Assembly: GCF_004362865.1 (NCBI RefSeq)
Contig: NZ_SNYI01000002.1
Span: forward strand, 958,099 to 1,022,098
Origin: Zeaxanthinibacter enoshimensis
GTDB taxonomy: Bacteria > Bacteroidota > Bacteroidia > Flavobacteriales > Flavobacteriaceae
Reading direction: 5' to 3'
DNA: 64,000 nt
Under the pieces are notes generated by a model that saw only the letters and a list, made by a program, of their open reading frames with translations, had not been told where the DNA came from and made no database searches. Every line of letters starts with the position of its first letter. Position 1 is the first letter of the stretch. This document shows positions 35,409 to 45,895 of this stretch, piece after piece. A program made the translations under genes and the position numbers.

Positions 35409-36878
35409 CTATAATTTACTGATATAGCTACCGTACAAATCCTTGAACTGGTAGCCATCCGTAAACCTGTGTTTACTAAGCTTATTATTGGCCACTAGCC
35501 CCCACAAGATAAATTCCTTCAGAAAATAACGATCTTCTTTAGCTGTATCCGGCTGGTACTTGTTAACTAATGCTTCGAGAGGAGGAACACTATCCAGTGC
35601 CTTACGGTAATCTTCATCCGGTCCTTCATCAGATAGATCAAATCCCTCTCCTTCAAAGAACCATTGGATCACCTCGTCATAGGGTGATTCCGCATCTTTT
35701 CGCTGTAATTTATCAATCCTGGGGAAGTAGGTTTCAAACAGGGATTTAATAGCATCTTCCAGGAGAATGATGGCGACTGCATCCGCTCCCTCCTGTTCTC
35801 CCTCGTATACCAGTTCAATTTTGCCGGTGATAGAAGGAATAACTCCCATAAAATCACTTAACCGTACTGTGGTTCTGTCAGAACCTGATTGTAAGCTCCG
35901 GTGCTCAGCGGTGCTCAAAAGGTTTTCATATGCCGTAATACTTGTTCTTGCACTCACCCCGCTTTTCGCATCGACATAATCACTTTCGCGCGCTTCAAAA
36001 CTGATCTGCTCCAGCAGATCTTTAGCCAGGTCAGGAACATATACGGCATCTGTCTGCCTGCTGTCTACCTGTATCTCCTGTTCTGTGATCTTCCTGGCCG
36101 TCTCAATATCTTCCGGGTAATGTGTAAGAATCTGTGATCCTATCCGGTCCTTAAGGGGAGTTACTATACTTCCCCTGTTGGTATAATCTTCCGGGTTTGC
36201 TGTAAAAACAAACTGCAGGTCCAGGGGAAGCCTCAGTTTAAAACCACGAATCTGGATATCACCTTCCTGGAGTATATTAAATAAAGACACCTGTATCCTT
36301 GCCTGCAGGTCAGGAAGTTCGTTAATGACAAAAATGCACCGGTTCGCCCTGGGGATCATTCCAAAATGAATGACCCGGTCATCGGCATAGGATAAACGAA
36401 GGTTTGCGGCTTTAATCGGATCAACATCTCCTATAAGGTCGGCAACAGTTACATCCGGGGTGGCAAGTTTCTCAAAGAAACGATCTGACCGGTGCAGCCA
36501 GCTCAGAGGGGTGTCATCTCCTTTTTCTGCGATAAGCTCCCTGGCATACCTTGAGATCGGTTTAAAGGGATCATCATTGATCTCTGAGCCTTCCACATAA
36601 GGTATATATTCATCCAGGAGGTTTACCATCATGCGGGCCAATCGGGTCTTTGCCTGTCCGCGGAGGCCAAGTAAATTGATATTGTGCCTGGACAAGATAG
36701 CTCTTTCCAATTCCGGGATCACGCTGTCCTCGTATCCCCAGATGCCTTCAAAGGTAGTTTCCCCTTTCTTCAGCTTATCACGTAAATTATCCCGCAGTTC
36801 GTCTTTTATTGATTTAGGGGTATACCCGGCTGTTTTAAGTTCCCCAAGGGTATTTATCGTAGTATGATCTATATTCAT
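35409..36878 (-). CDS. MoxR/magnesium-chelatase-I-like AAA ATPase
   Basis: A 489-residue AAA+ ATPase. Walker A appears as GLRGQAKTRL (about 74-83), Walker B as CIFVINELPDL (about 186-196), and sensor 1 as FVFTANPEDY (about 225-234). It resembles the BchI/RavA side of the family. It pairs with the VWA gene immediately upstream (26 bp apart), the same pattern as ATPase-VWA chaperones that insert metals or remodel protein complexes. The substrate is not evident. No chlorophyll or cobalamin genes occur here, so a metal chelatase role is unlikely. Confidence 0.85.
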   Translation of the reverse strand: MNIDHTTINTLGELKTAGYTPKSIKDELRDNLRDKLKKGETTFEGIWGYEDSVIPELERAILSRHNINLLGLRGQAKTRLARMMVNLLDEYIPYVEGSEINDDPFKPISRYARELIAEKGDDTPLSWLHRSDRFFEKLATPDVTVADLIGDVDPIKAANLRLSYADDRVIHFGMIPRANRCIFVINELPDLQARIQVSLFNILQEGDIQIRGFKLRLPLDLQFVFTANPEDYTNRGSIVTPLKDRIGSQILTHYPEDIETARKITEQEIQVDSRQTDAVYVPDLAKDLLEQISFEARESDYVDAKSGVSARTSITAYENLLSTAEHRSLQSGSDRTTVRLSDFMGVIPSITGKIELVYEGEQEGADAVAIILLEDAIKSLFETYFPRIDKLQRKDAESPYDEVIQWFFEGEGFDLSDEGPDEDYRKALDSVPPLEALVNKYQPDTAKEDRYFLKEFILWGLVANNKLSKHRFTDGYQFKDLYGSYISKL

Positions 36879-36904
36879 ATTCAGTTCTTTCTTTTTCTAA
36901 CTAT

Positions 36905-38077
36905 TTATTTGATCCTTCTTTTCCGGTTCTGTTCATAATCCTCGAATATCATTCCACCCAGGTCTTTCAGGCCGGTAAAGAAAGCCTTACCCCGGTTCGC
37001 TTCCGTAAAATGTCTTATAAACTGCTGCAGGTAAGGATCCTGTGCGATCATAAAGGTGGTGATCGGGATGTGAAGTTTCCGTGCCTGTCTTGCCATATTG
37101 TAGCACTTCTCGACAATGAAATCGTCCAGACCAACACTATTTTTGTAGTAATGTCCATCCGGTAAACGCAGGCAACTCGGTTTCCCGTCCGTAATCATAA
37201 AGATCTGTTTGTTGGTGTTCCGTTTCCTCCTGAGCATATCCATGGCTAATTGAAGACCGGCTACCGTGTTGGTATGATAAGGGCCAACTTTCAGGTATGG
37301 TAGTTCCTTGATGGAGATAGGCCATGCATCGTTCCCGAAGACAAGGATGTCCAGGGTGTCTTTAGGATACCTCGTAGTAATAAATTCGGCTAGCGCCATA
37401 GCTACTTTCTTAGCCGGGGTGATCCGGTCCTCCCCGTAAAGGATCATACTATGGCTGATATCGATCATGAGTACGGTACTCATTTGTGCCTTGTGGTGCG
37501 TGTCTTCGACCACAAGGTCGTTCTCGTTCATAGTGAACTCGTCCATCCCGTGGTTGATCTGGGCGTTTCTCAGGCTCTCGGTCATAGAGATTCGCTCCAG
37601 CGGATCTCCGTAATGATATTCCTTAAAATCGCCGGTGTGTTCGTCACCACGACCCGACGCACCGGTCTTGTGATTCCCCGATCCACTTCGTTTCAATTTT
37701 CCGAAGATCTGGTCCAGGGCTCTTTTCCGGATCAGTCGTTCCATTTTCGCAGTAATTGATCTAACACCACGACCTCCGTCTCCTTCTTCACCTTCACTCC
37801 CATCGCCATCACCGGGCTCAAATTCTTCCTGGATAAAACCCTTGGCCTTCAGGTCCTCGATAAAATCATCTATGGTATATTCTTCGGTGGTGAGTTCGTA
37901 TTCCTTATCCAGTTCACGCAACCAGTCTAATGCCTCCTCAACGTCCCCGGAAGTGTGAGTGATAAGTTCCTGGAAAATTTCGAAAAGTTTATCAAAGGGA
38001 GATAGTTCCGGTGCTTCGTAGGAGGAGAACCGGAACCCTTTTTTCATATTCATAGCCATTTCATAAAAATAAGACAT
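36905..38077 (-). CDS. VWA-domain partner of the AAA ATPase (CoxE/BchD-like)
   Basis: A 390-residue cytoplasmic protein. An acidic linker (about 95-115, EFEPGDGDGSEGEEGDGG) precedes the VWA domain, whose metal site is DISHS in VLMIDISHSMI (about 215-219), with FMITDGKPS carrying a later Asp (about 293). There is no signal peptide, in contrast to the VWA lipoprotein near the window start. VWA proteins of this kind bring substrates to their ATPase partner, which is the next gene downstream. An alternative start is the Met at residue 9 or 11. Confidence 0.85.
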   Translation of the reverse strand: MSYFYEMAMNMKKGFRFSSYEAPELSPFDKLFEIFQELITHTSGDVEEALDWLRELDKEYELTTEEYTIDDFIEDLKAKGFIQEEFEPGDGDGSEGEEGDGGRGVRSITAKMERLIRKRALDQIFGKLKRSGSGNHKTGASGRGDEHTGDFKEYHYGDPLERISMTESLRNAQINHGMDEFTMNENDLVVEDTHHKAQMSTVLMIDISHSMILYGEDRITPAKKVAMALAEFITTRYPKDTLDILVFGNDAWPISIKELPYLKVGPYHTNTVAGLQLAMDMLRRKRNTNKQIFMITDGKPSCLRLPDGHYYKNSVGLDDFIVEKCYNMARQARKLHIPITTFMIAQDPYLQQFIRHFTEANRGKAFFTGLKDLGGMIFEDYEQNRKRRIK

Positions 38078-38128
38078 TTCATAAAATGGTTCTAAGATTT
38101 AAGAAACCTTAACCTTTAAGAACTGCGG

Positions 38129-38725
38129 TCAATGCCGCGATTGCAGGACTTTAACCACATCTTCCAGCCGGTAGCCCTTGGCCTGTAATAAGATCAAATA
38201 ATGGAAGAGAAGGTCTGCACTTTCATTCAGAAAAAGTTCCTCGTTCTCATCTTTAGCTTCAATGATGGTCTCCACCGCTTCTTCCCCAACCTTCTGTGCA
38301 ATCTTATTAATTCCGTCCCTGAATAATGAAGCCACATAGCTCTGCTGGTTTTCCATATCTGCCTTCCTGGAAGCGATCACAGATTCCAGTTTTGATAAAA
38401 AATTCTCATTGCTGCTGTTGTCTTCATTCCAGCAGGTATCGCTGCCGGTATGGCAAGTAGGCCCCTCCGGGTTTACTTTAATAAGCAGGGCGTCCTGGTC
38501 ACAATCCATTTTCAGGGATACCAGGTTCAGGAAATTCCCACTTTCCTCACCTTTGGTCCAGAGTCGTTGCTTGCTCCTGCTGAAGAAAGTGACCTTCCGG
38601 GATTCCAGCGTTTTTGAAACAGCCTCCTGGTTCATATAACCCAGCATTAGGACGTTTCGGGTATCGGCATCCTGTATGATCGCGGGTACCAGCCCGTCTT
38701 CGCTCTTGGTGAAATCTATACTCAT
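38129..38725 (-). CDS. hisIE: Bifunctional phosphoribosyl-AMP cyclohydrolase / phosphoribosyl-ATP pyrophosphatase
   Basis: A 198-residue fusion carrying steps 2 and 3 of histidine synthesis. The HisI part (1-105) has GYMNQEAV, FFSRSKQRLWTKGEESGN and the zinc/substrate block DCDQDALL with GPTCHTGSDTCW. The HisE part (110-198) is helical with the Glu-rich EEAVETIIEAKDEN segment that binds magnesium. It is the last gene of the his operon, 40 bp after hisF. Confidence 0.95.
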   Translation of the reverse strand: MSIDFTKSEDGLVPAIIQDADTRNVLMLGYMNQEAVSKTLESRKVTFFSRSKQRLWTKGEESGNFLNLVSLKMDCDQDALLIKVNPEGPTCHTGSDTCWNEDNSSNENFLSKLESVIASRKADMENQQSYVASLFRDGINKIAQKVGEEAVETIIEAKDENEELFLNESADLLFHYLILLQAKGYRLEDVVKVLQSRH

Positions 38726-38765
38726 TCTGTTTTTGTATCTGGTTATTCCTTCCGTCTTTTGTTTA

Positions 38766-39521
38766 CTATATCCTAACTGGAATCCCTTTTGCTTTGAGGG
38801 AAGATTTCAGTTCATGGATACCAATTTCTTTAAAATGAAAGACACTTGCCGCAAGAGCAGCATCGGCTTTCCCTGTAGTAAAGGTATCTGCAAAATGATC
38901 GATATTTCCCGCTCCACCTGAAGCAATGATCGGGATATTGAGACTCACAGACAACCTTGACAAAGCCTCGTTGGCGAAGCCATCCTTCGTCCCGTCATGA
39001 TCCATCGAAGTGAATAATATCTCCCCCGCGCCCCTTTGTTCAACTTCTGCTGCCCATTCGAACAGGTCGATATCCGTAGGTACCTTTCCTCCCACCAGGT
39101 GAACTTTCCATTTCCCATTGACCTGTTTGGCATCTATTGCTACCACGACGCATTGGGAGCCAAATTTATCGGCCAGCTTATTGATGAGATCCGGGTTTTT
39201 AACGGCAGATGAATTTATTGATATCTTATCAGCCCCGTTCTGTAAAAGGATGTCCACATCCTCTACTGAAGAGATCCCGCCACCCACGGTAAACGGGATA
39301 TTTACTTTTTCAGCTACTTTCAGTACCAGTTCTGCGAGTGTCTTCCTGCGTTCCTCTGTTGCCGATATATCCAGAAAAACCAGTTCGTCTGCTCCTTCCC
39401 TGGCGTAAGCAGCGGCAAGTTCCACAGGATCACCGGCGTCTTTCAGGTCTACAAAATTGATCCCTTTCACAGTACGGCCGTTCTTAATATCCAGGCAGGG
39501 TATAATTCTTTTGGTCAGCAT
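38766..39521 (-). CDS. hisF: Imidazole glycerol phosphate synthase cyclase subunit
   Basis: A 251-residue TIM barrel that uses ammonia from HisH to form imidazole glycerol phosphate and AICAR. The catalytic Asp residues are in [15 protein letters not shown] (about 11) and [14 protein letters not shown] (about 130), and the phosphate loops are VGGGISS and ASGGAGN. It sits 1 bp after the DinB-like gene and before hisIE. Confidence 0.96.
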   Translation of the reverse strand: MLTKRIIPCLDIKNGRTVKGINFVDLKDAGDPVELAAAYAREGADELVFLDISATEERRKTLAELVLKVAEKVNIPFTVGGGISSVEDVDILLQNGADKISINSSAVKNPDLINKLADKFGSQCVVVAIDAKQVNGKWKVHLVGGKVPTDIDLFEWAAEVEQRGAGEILFTSMDHDGTKDGFANEALSRLSVSLNIPIIASGGAGNIDHFADTFTTGKADAALAASVFHFKEIGIHELKSSLKAKGIPVRI

Positions 39522-39522
39522 G

Positions 39523-40029
39523 CTATTCGTTCTTCCTATTTAAATTAGTCCCCTTGTAAAAACCGAGATCCTGTTCTTTCAGGAATTTGGTCCAGAAAGC
39601 AATCTGCCCCGCGTGGTAAGACAGGTGTTCCGTGACGTGGATCACAATGGCCGTACCGGATAATTCAAAACCCTGTACCCGGCGGATCCTCAGTAGCTCT
39701 TCCTCCGGACAATTTCTGATGATCTCTTTGGCTTTGGCAACAGTGCCGGAAAAATCTTCTAGTAATTTCTTTTTGGAATAACCCGGGTTGCTTTGAAATT
39801 CCTCATCCCGTTGCCGGGTATCCGGGTTTTTTCCAAGAGATGAAATGATATATTGACTGATATTTCCCTGGAGGTGTAACAGCAGGTTTCCCATACTGTT
39901 GAGGGCTGTATTTGGTTTTTTCCAGACATCCTCCTCATCAAGAAAATCAAAGCTCTTCCTTACTTTCTCTTCTCCCTGGTCCAGGTAATGGCAACTGCTT
40001 TCTTTGAAGTCTTCTATTATCATTCTCAT
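39523..40029 (-). CDS. DinB/DUF1572-like four-helix protein inside the his operon
   Basis: A 168-residue DinB-superfamily protein. The metal-ligand His candidates are in [11 protein letters not shown] (about 53), and in [18 protein letters not shown] (about 134-143), where HxxxHxxxH-like spacing is typical of the DUF1572/DinB fold. Such proteins bind a metal; some are thiol-dependent S-transferases, most have no known role. It overlaps hisA by 4 bp and lies 1 bp before hisF, so it is translated with the his genes, though no histidine step is missing that it would supply. Confidence 0.85.
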   Translation of the reverse strand: MRMIIEDFKESSCHYLDQGEEKVRKSFDFLDEEDVWKKPNTALNSMGNLLLHLQGNISQYIISSLGKNPDTRQRDEEFQSNPGYSKKKLLEDFSGTVAKAKEIIRNCPEEELLRIRRVQGFELSGTAIVIHVTEHLSYHAGQIAFWTKFLKEQDLGFYKGTNLNRKNE

Positions 40030-40802
40030 TGGGCTAAGATAAACTGTTCCAGTTCTTTAAGACTTATCCGGTTTTCATATATCGCTTTCCCGATAATAGC
40101 GCCTTCACATCCTATGGCCTGCAGCCTGGGTAATTCCCCGAAGGATGAGATACCACCGCTGGCGATTAACCTGACCTGGGGCACCAGGAAATCCTCAACC
40201 CCGCTAGCTCCTATTTTGGTCTCCAGTTTCGCAGTTTTGTCAATGATCTTGCGGTATAAATCAAAGGCCGGCCCCTGCAGCATACCATCTTTGGAAATAT
40301 CCGTGCAGATAACATATTGTATTCCTTTCTCCAGGTATTTCTGAATAAAAGGAACCAGGTCTACCCCGGAATCTTCCAGCCATCCGGCCAGGGCTACCTG
40401 TTCATTCCGGGCATCGGCGCCGAGAATAATTTTATCAGGGCCATAGGTAGAGATCCAGCCTTCAAAGGTTTCCGGGTCCTTTACCGCTATACTACCCCCG
40501 GTGATCTGGGATGCACCACTCTCCAATGCGATCCGCAGGTCTTCATCAGTTTTGATACCTCCACCAAAATCAACTCTGAGCGAAGTGCCCGACGTAATTC
40601 TTTCCAGGACCTTGTGGTTAACGATATGGCTGGCTTTAGCGCCATCCAGGTCTACCAGGTGCAGGTATTTAATCCCGTGATCCTGGAAGCGTTTCGCTAC
40701 CTCCAGGGGATTGCTATCGTATACTTTCTGGGTATTGTAATCTCCCTGGGACAGACGGACACATTTGCCGTCTATGATATCTATGGCCGGAATTATCCTC
40801 AT
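40026..40802 (-). CDS. hisA: Phosphoribosylformimino-AICAR ribotide isomerase
   Basis: A 258-residue TIM barrel, paralogue of His[21 protein letters not shown] holds the catalytic Asp8; the second Asp lies in [14 protein letters not shown] (about 133), and the phosphate loops are FGGGIKT and ASGGISS. It opens the aminoaldose ring of ProFAR. It overlaps hisH and the DinB-like gene by 4 bp each. Confidence 0.96.
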   Translation of the reverse strand: MRIIPAIDIIDGKCVRLSQGDYNTQKVYDSNPLEVAKRFQDHGIKYLHLVDLDGAKASHIVNHKVLERITSGTSLRVDFGGGIKTDEDLRIALESGASQITGGSIAVKDPETFEGWISTYGPDKIILGADARNEQVALAGWLEDSGVDLVPFIQKYLEKGIQYVICTDISKDGMLQGPAFDLYRKIIDKTAKLETKIGASGVEDFLVPQVRLIASGGISSFGELPRLQAIGCEGAIIGKAIYENRISLKELEQFILAQ

Positions 40803-41380
40803 AATGCTAAAAAGTTTTTCAATATGTTCTCACCCACTTCACTGCTTTTTTCCGGGTGAAACTGTACCCCGTAGAAATTATCTTTTCTCAGGGCAGCGCT
40901 GTATACCGGTCCGTATTCAGAACGGGCTATAGTCTGTTCGCAAAGAGGTACATAGTAACTATGCACCATATAGATATAAGATCCCTCTTCTATCCCCTTA
41001 AATAATGGCGACGACAGTTGTTCGATATTATTCCAGCCTATCTGCGGTACTTTTTGTCCCTGGTTAAAACGTCTCACAGGGACGTCAAAGATAGACAGCC
41101 CTTGCGTATTTCCTTCTTCGGAATAATTACACATTAGTTGCATGCCAAGGCATATTCCTAACACGGGCTGGGTGAGTTCAGGAATCAGCGTATGTAATGC
41201 ACTGGCTTTAAGTTTTTCCATGGCACTGCCTGCAGCGCCGACCCCGGGGAATATTACCTTATCGGCAGCGGCTATTTCATCAGGATCATCACTGAGTACT
41301 GCTGTGTATCCCAACCGTTCGAATGCAAATTTGATGCTCTGGATGTTCCCGGCACCGTAATTTATAATAACTAATTTCAT
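40799..41380 (-). CDS. hisH: Imidazole glycerol phosphate synthase glutaminase subunit
   Basis: A 193-residue class I glutamine amidotransferase. Nucleophile Cys in [10 protein letters not shown] (about 77) and the His-Glu pair in [11 protein letters not shown] (about 173-175) are intact. It supplies ammonia to HisF. It overlaps hisA by 4 bp and follows hisB after 42 bp. Confidence 0.96.
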   Translation of the reverse strand: MKLVIINYGAGNIQSIKFAFERLGYTAVLSDDPDEIAAADKVIFPGVGAAGSAMEKLKASALHTLIPELTQPVLGICLGMQLMCNYSEEGNTQGLSIFDVPVRRFNQGQKVPQIGWNNIEQLSSPLFKGIEEGSYIYMVHSYYVPLCEQTIARSEYGPVYSAALRKDNFYGVQFHPEKSSEVGENILKNFLAL

Positions 41381-41422
41381 AGGTCTGCTACTAAGGAATG
41401 CTTTCCTGCTCCTTATTTAATA

Positions 41423-42571
41423 TTAGAGTACTCCTTTTGTGCTGGGAAGTACCATCTTATCGGCATCCCGTTTAACCGCCATTTTAATTGCTTTGGCAAA
41501 GGCCTTGAAGATAGCTTCGATCTTGTGATGTTCGTTGGTCCCTTCGGCCTTAATGTTCAGGTTTGCCTTTGCTCCGTCTGAAAATGATTTAAAAAAGTGC
41601 AGAAACATTTCTGTAGGCATGTCGCCTACTTTTTCACGTTTAAAATCGGCCTCCCAGACCAACCAGTTCCTGCCGCCAAAATCTATGGAGACCTGGGCCA
41701 GGCAATCATCCATAGGCAGGCAGAACCCATAACGTTCCATTCCCAGTTTATTACCGAGTGCCTTGTGAAAGACTTCGCCCAGGGCAATTGCAGTATCTTC
41801 TATGGTATGGTGTTCGTCTACTTCAAGGTCTCCCTTGACATCGATGGTAAGATCCATCTGCCCGTGGCGAGCCAGTTGGTCCAGCATATGGTCAAAGAAG
41901 GCCAATCCTGTGCTGATCTTGCTCTTTCCCGCTCCATCAAGGTTCAACTCTATCTTTATATCGGTTTCGTTGGTTTTGCGATGTATGGCCGCGGTTCTGT
42001 CGTCTAATTTCAGGAATTCGTAAATGCGTTTCCAGGAATTGGTTTCCAGTGCGATATACTGATCCAGGTCTTTTTCATCGACAGAAATTTCATCGGTACC
42101 CAAAAAGGTTTTGTCATTTATAAATATGCCCTGTGCTCCCAAATTTTTGGCGAGCTCGATATCGGTTAGCCGGTCCCCGATCACGAACGAATTTTCCAGA
42201 TCGTATGGGCCTTCAAGAAATGCTGTAAGCAGTCCTGTAGCTGGCTTCCGGGTTGGCGCATTATCTTTTGGAAAAGTACGGTCTATACAGATCTCTGAAA
42301 ACTCTACTCCTTCGTTCTTAAAAGCTTCCACTATAAAATCCTGTACAGGCCAGAAAGTGTTTTCGGGAAAAGAGTCTGTACCTAAACCATCCTGGTTAGT
42401 GACCATCACCAGCTCATAATCGAGTTCAGAAGCTATTTTCCCCAGGTAGCGGAATACCTCGGGATAGAACTGCAGCTTCTCAAAACTGTCTATTTGCTCA
42501 TCCGCAGGTTCCCTGATCATGGTTCCGTCGCGGTCTATAAAAAGTACTTTCTTTTTTAATTGATTTTCCAT
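41423..42571 (-). CDS. hisB: Bifunctional histidinol-phosphatase / imidazoleglycerol-phosphate dehydratase
   Basis: A 382-residue fusion. The N-terminal HAD phosphatase (1-165) has the nucleophile motif FIDRDGTMI and the zinc-region Cys/His side, with [14 protein letters not shown] later. The C-terminal IGPD domain (about 190-382) has the two metal-binding motifs DEHHTIED and NEHHKIEA, and the [13 protein letters not shown] block. It carries out steps 6 and 8 of histidine synthesis. It shares one base with hisC. Confidence 0.96.
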   Translation of the reverse strand: MENQLKKKVLFIDRDGTMIREPADEQIDSFEKLQFYPEVFRYLGKIASELDYELVMVTNQDGLGTDSFPENTFWPVQDFIVEAFKNEGVEFSEICIDRTFPKDNAPTRKPATGLLTAFLEGPYDLENSFVIGDRLTDIELAKNLGAQGIFINDKTFLGTDEISVDEKDLDQYIALETNSWKRIYEFLKLDDRTAAIHRKTNETDIKIELNLDGAGKSKISTGLAFFDHMLDQLARHGQMDLTIDVKGDLEVDEHHTIEDTAIALGEVFHKALGNKLGMERYGFCLPMDDCLAQVSIDFGGRNWLVWEADFKREKVGDMPTEMFLHFFKSFSDGAKANLNIKAEGTNEHHKIEAIFKAFAKAIKMAVKRDADKMVLPSTKGVL

Positions 42572-43623
42572 TACCTCAATGTTTTTAAAGCATTCAACAG
42601 CTTCTGATTTTCCTCTGGGGTACCTATAGTTATCCTGAGGGTATTATTGCAAAGGGGTTGCGTAGACCTGTTCCTGAGTACAAATCCACGTTCCAGCATT
42701 TGTGTATACCTCTTGTTCGCATCATCTACCCGGAGCAGTACAAAGTTAGCATCAGAGTCATAGATATCACTGACAAAAGGAATTTCAGCAAGCAGTGGGA
42801 TGAGCCGTATTCTCTCAGAAACGATGGTTTCAATTTCCCGTTTTACCGATCCCGTATCAGCCAGGGCCTCCACTACCCTTCTTTGGGTCAGGGCATTAAT
42901 ATTATAAGGGGGTTTTATCTTATTCAGGACCGCGATGATATCTCGGGATGCATAACATATACCAAGCCGCAGACCTGCAAGACCATAGGCTTTTGAAAAT
43001 GTCTGTGTAATGACCAGGTTAGGATAGTTGCCGAGTTCCCGGAGCCAACTGCCTTCCTTTGAAAAATCGATATAGGCTTCATCGATCACCACGAGCCCGT
43101 TAAACGAACCCAGCAATTGCCGGATGGTTTCATCGGAAAACCGGTTCCCGGTTGGGTTGTTAGGGGAACAGAAGAATAAAAGTTTGGTCTGCTCATCAGC
43201 TGCTTCCAGGATGCCCTCCACATCGGGCTCCAGTGTATCTTTGCGCAGTAATACTTCCCTGTTTTCCACAGCGTTGATATTAGCGAGCACCTGGTACATC
43301 CCGTAGGTAGGTGGGAGTGTGATCACGTTATCCTGCCCCGGTTCGCAAAACGCCCTGAACAACAGGTCCAGGACTTCATCACTTCCATTTCCAAGCAAAA
43401 TCTGCTTTTCCGAAACGTCCTTGATGGAGGCCAAGCTTTTTTTCACCTTCCATTGCTGGGGATCCGGGTACCGGTTAAGGCCATTATCGAAAGGATTTTC
43501 ATTCGCATCGAGAAATACCATCTCGGACCCATCCGAATGATATTCGTCCCGGGCAGAAGCGTAGGGCTTCATCTTCCGGACATTTTCCCGGACCAGCTTT
43601 TCAATATTGAATACTTGAGACAT
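42571..43623 (-). CDS. hisC: Histidinol-phosphate aminotransferase
   Basis: A 350-residue PLP fold-type I aminotransferase. [19 protein letters not shown] is the usual N-terminal block, [10 protein letters not shown] carries the PLP-ring Asp/Tyr, and [14 protein letters not shown] holds the Schiff-base Lys (about 210). It transfers an amino group from glutamate to imidazole acetol phosphate. Three bp separate it from hisD. Confidence 0.96.
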   Translation of the reverse strand: MSQVFNIEKLVRENVRKMKPYASARDEYHSDGSEMVFLDANENPFDNGLNRYPDPQQWKVKKSLASIKDVSEKQILLGNGSDEVLDLLFRAFCEPGQDNVITLPPTYGMYQVLANINAVENREVLLRKDTLEPDVEGILEAADEQTKLLFFCSPNNPTGNRFSDETIRQLLGSFNGLVVIDEAYIDFSKEGSWLRELGNYPNLVITQTFSKAYGLAGLRLGICYASRDIIAVLNKIKPPYNINALTQRRVVEALADTGSVKREIETIVSERIRLIPLLAEIPFVSDIYDSDANFVLLRVDDANKRYTQMLERGFVLRNRSTQPLCNNTLRITIGTPEENQKLLNALKTLR

Positions 43624-43626
43624 CTT

Positions 43627-44940
43627 TTAGTTATTTAAAGCGGATTCAGGGTTGTTCTTTGCGATCTCGCGTAGCCGGAGGGTCACAGCGTTTTTATGCG
43701 CCTGCAGTCCTTCTGCTTCGGCCATTATCTCTATGGCACTACCTATAGTTTCCATACCATCCGCCGTGATCTTCTGGAAAGTGATGCTTTTAGTAAAACT
43801 ATCCAGGTTCACCCCGCTGTACTGCCTGGCATACCCATTTGTCGGCAGGGTATGATTCGTGCCCGAGGCGTAATCCCCGGCACTTTCGGGAGTGTAATTC
43901 CCCAGGAATACAGATCCTGCATTGATGATCCGGTTTACGATAAACTCCTCTGCCTCCATACAGACAATGAGGTGTTCAGGGCCGTATGCATTGATAAGCT
44001 CCGCCACTTGTTCCTCTGTTGTAACGTAAATGAATTTACTGTTGCTGATTGCCTTTTCCGCAATGTCTTTCCTTGGCAATAGTGATAATTGTTCCTTCAG
44101 CTCTCCTGCCACTGAGCTGAGCAGGGATTCAGAGGTAGCCACAAGGATCACCTGGCTGTCAGGACCGTGTTCCGCCTGGCTCAGCAGGTCTGAAGCTACG
44201 AATGCCGCATCTGCGCTCTCATCGGCAACCACCATTAATTCACTGGGTCCGGCGGGCATATCAATAGCAATACCGTAACGCGTTGCCCATTGTTTTGCAA
44301 CGGTAACGTACTGGTTGCCTGGCCCGAATATCTTATATACCGCAGGAATAGTTTCGGTGCCAAAAGTCATGGCCGCAATGGCCTGGATGCCCCCTACTTT
44401 AAAAATTTTATCTATCCCGCAGCTTTTTGCTGCATAGCAAATGGCCGGGTCAATTTCTCCGTCCCGGGACGGGGGTGTACAAAGAATGATTTCTTTACAT
44501 CCGGCAATCCTGGCGGGTATCGCCAGCATCAGAACCGTAGAGAAAAGAGGGGCGCTTCCCCCCGGGATATAAAGCCCTACCTTTTCTATAGGTCGCTTTT
44601 CCTGCCAGCACCGGACACCTGGACTGGTTTCCACAGAAACCCTTTCGCTGATTTGGGCTTTGTGAAACTTAGTAATGTTAGATTTGGCGAGTTCTATAGC
44701 TTGTTTCAGGGCATCAGGCACGTCTTTGGCCCTTGATTCTATTACATCGGAGGGTACTTTCATGTGGTCCAGCTCTAAACCATCAAATTTAGCGGTGAAT
44801 TTTAATACCGCTCTATCGCCTTGTTGCTGAACCTCTTTAAATATCTCCCTGACAGTATCTTCTAACTGCTCAAAACGCTGGGTTGGCCTGGCAAGTATTT
44901 CTTCCCATTGTTCTTTTCCCGGTTCTCTGATTACCTTCAT
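43627..44940 (-). CDS. hisD: Histidinol dehydrogenase
   Basis: A 437-residue zinc enzyme oxidising histidinol to histidine in two NAD-dependent steps. Diagnostic stretches are YIPGGSAPLFSTVLM, the zinc-site segment LLSQAEHGPDSQV, the catalytic Glu-His pair in YGPEHLIV, and GDYASGTNHTLPTNG near the end. It overlaps hisG by 4 bp. Confidence 0.97.
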   Translation of the reverse strand: MKVIREPGKEQWEEILARPTQRFEQLEDTVREIFKEVQQQGDRAVLKFTAKFDGLELDHMKVPSDVIESRAKDVPDALKQAIELAKSNITKFHKAQISERVSVETSPGVRCWQEKRPIEKVGLYIPGGSAPLFSTVLMLAIPARIAGCKEIILCTPPSRDGEIDPAICYAAKSCGIDKIFKVGGIQAIAAMTFGTETIPAVYKIFGPGNQYVTVAKQWATRYGIAIDMPAGPSELMVVADESADAAFVASDLLSQAEHGPDSQVILVATSESLLSSVAGELKEQLSLLPRKDIAEKAISNSKFIYVTTEEQVAELINAYGPEHLIVCMEAEEFIVNRIINAGSVFLGNYTPESAGDYASGTNHTLPTNGYARQYSGVNLDSFTKSITFQKITADGMETIGSAIEIMAEAEGLQAHKNAVTLRLREIAKNNPESALNN

Positions 44941-45794
44941 AACACCATCTTTTCAATTGGGCACACCAGGATTCCTTCTGCTCCTGCCCGTTTTAATTCA
45001 TCTATCACCTCCCAGAAAGTATCTTTGTTGATAACCGTATGTACTGAACTCCACCCTTCTTCAGCCAGGGGAAGAACAGTAGGACTACGCATTCCTGGTA
45101 ATAATTCCAGTATGCGGTCAAGTTTATCATTGGGAGCGTTCATCAGAACATATTTAGACTGCTGCGCCTTAAGTACGGATCGTATCCGGAAACGCAATTG
45201 CTCCAGGATTTCCCTGGTTTCAGGTTTAATGCCCGGGGAAACTGCCAGCACGGCTTCACTTTTTAAAAGTACCTCTACTTCTTTAAGGTTGTTCTTGAAC
45301 AAGGTACTACCACTGGATACGATGTCTACGATCGCATCGGCGAGCCCGATATTCGGTGCTATTTCCACAGATCCGGTAATAATATGAAGGTCTGCTTCTA
45401 TCCCGTTCTTCTCAAGGAAGGAATTCACGGTATTCGGGTAAGAGGTGGCGATCCGCTTCCCTGAAAGATCGGCCATACTCTTATAGGACTGTCCTTTTGG
45501 GACAGCCATGGAGACCCTGCACTTGGAAAAACCCAGTTTTTCAGCGATCTCTATATCCTCTCCTTTTTCGACCAACACGTTCTCCCCTATAATAGCTATA
45601 TCTACTACCCCATCACGGAGGTATTGCGGGATATCCCCGTTCCTGAGGTAAAATACCTCCATAGGAAAATTCGGGGAAGATGCCTTTAGCTGGTCCTTAC
45701 CATTATCAATAGAGATCCCGCTGTCTTTAAGGAGCGCCAGGGAGTCCTCATTCAGTCTTCCGCTTTTCTGGATAGCAATTCTGATCTTGTTCAT
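44937..45794 (-). CDS. hisG: ATP phosphoribosyltransferase, long form
   Basis: A 285-residue long-form HisG with its own C-terminal ACT-like regulatory domain (about 215-285), so it needs no HisZ and is likely inhibited by histidine. The start at 45794 (MNKIRIAIQKSGRL) fits the family; a longer frame would read through the attenuator and is not used. DVAIIGENVLVE-like VDIAIIGENVLVE and the PRPP loop IVDIVSSGSTLFKNN are present. It is the first gene of the his operon and sits 38 bp after the attenuator hairpin. Confidence 0.96.
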   Translation of the reverse strand: MNKIRIAIQKSGRLNEDSLALLKDSGISIDNGKDQLKASSPNFPMEVFYLRNGDIPQYLRDGVVDIAIIGENVLVEKGEDIEIAEKLGFSKCRVSMAVPKGQSYKSMADLSGKRIATSYPNTVNSFLEKNGIEADLHIITGSVEIAPNIGLADAIVDIVSSGSTLFKNNLKEVEVLLKSEAVLAVSPGIKPETREILEQLRFRIRSVLKAQQSKYVLMNAPNDKLDRILELLPGMRSPTVLPLAEEGWSSVHTVINKDTFWEVIDELKRAGAEGILVCPIEKMVL

Positions 45795-45832
45795 GTTCTC
45801 TTTATAGCTGTTAATTTTTTTCCCACTACCAA

Positions 45833-45864
45833 TAAAAAAACCCGTTTGATTGCTCAAACGGGTT
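45833..45864 (-). terminator. Histidine attenuator terminator
   Basis: AACCCGTTTGA pairs with TCAAACGGGTT (45839-45849 with 45854-45864), an 11-bp perfect stem with a 4-base loop, and on the leftward transcript a run of seven T follows. It lies between the His-rich leader peptide and hisG. A segment in the last leader codons, CTCAAGCG, can pair with CGTTTGAG of the terminator arm (one G-U pair), giving the rival antiterminator. Confidence 0.85.
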
Positions 45865-45895
45865 AGAATATATTTTGATGTACAACAATACACTT

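Noticed and set aside
35409-38077. Magnesium chelatase for chlorophyll or cobalamin
   Set aside because: The ATPase-VWA pair lacks the large chelatase subunit and any tetrapyrrole gene; it fits the MoxR-VWA chaperone type better.
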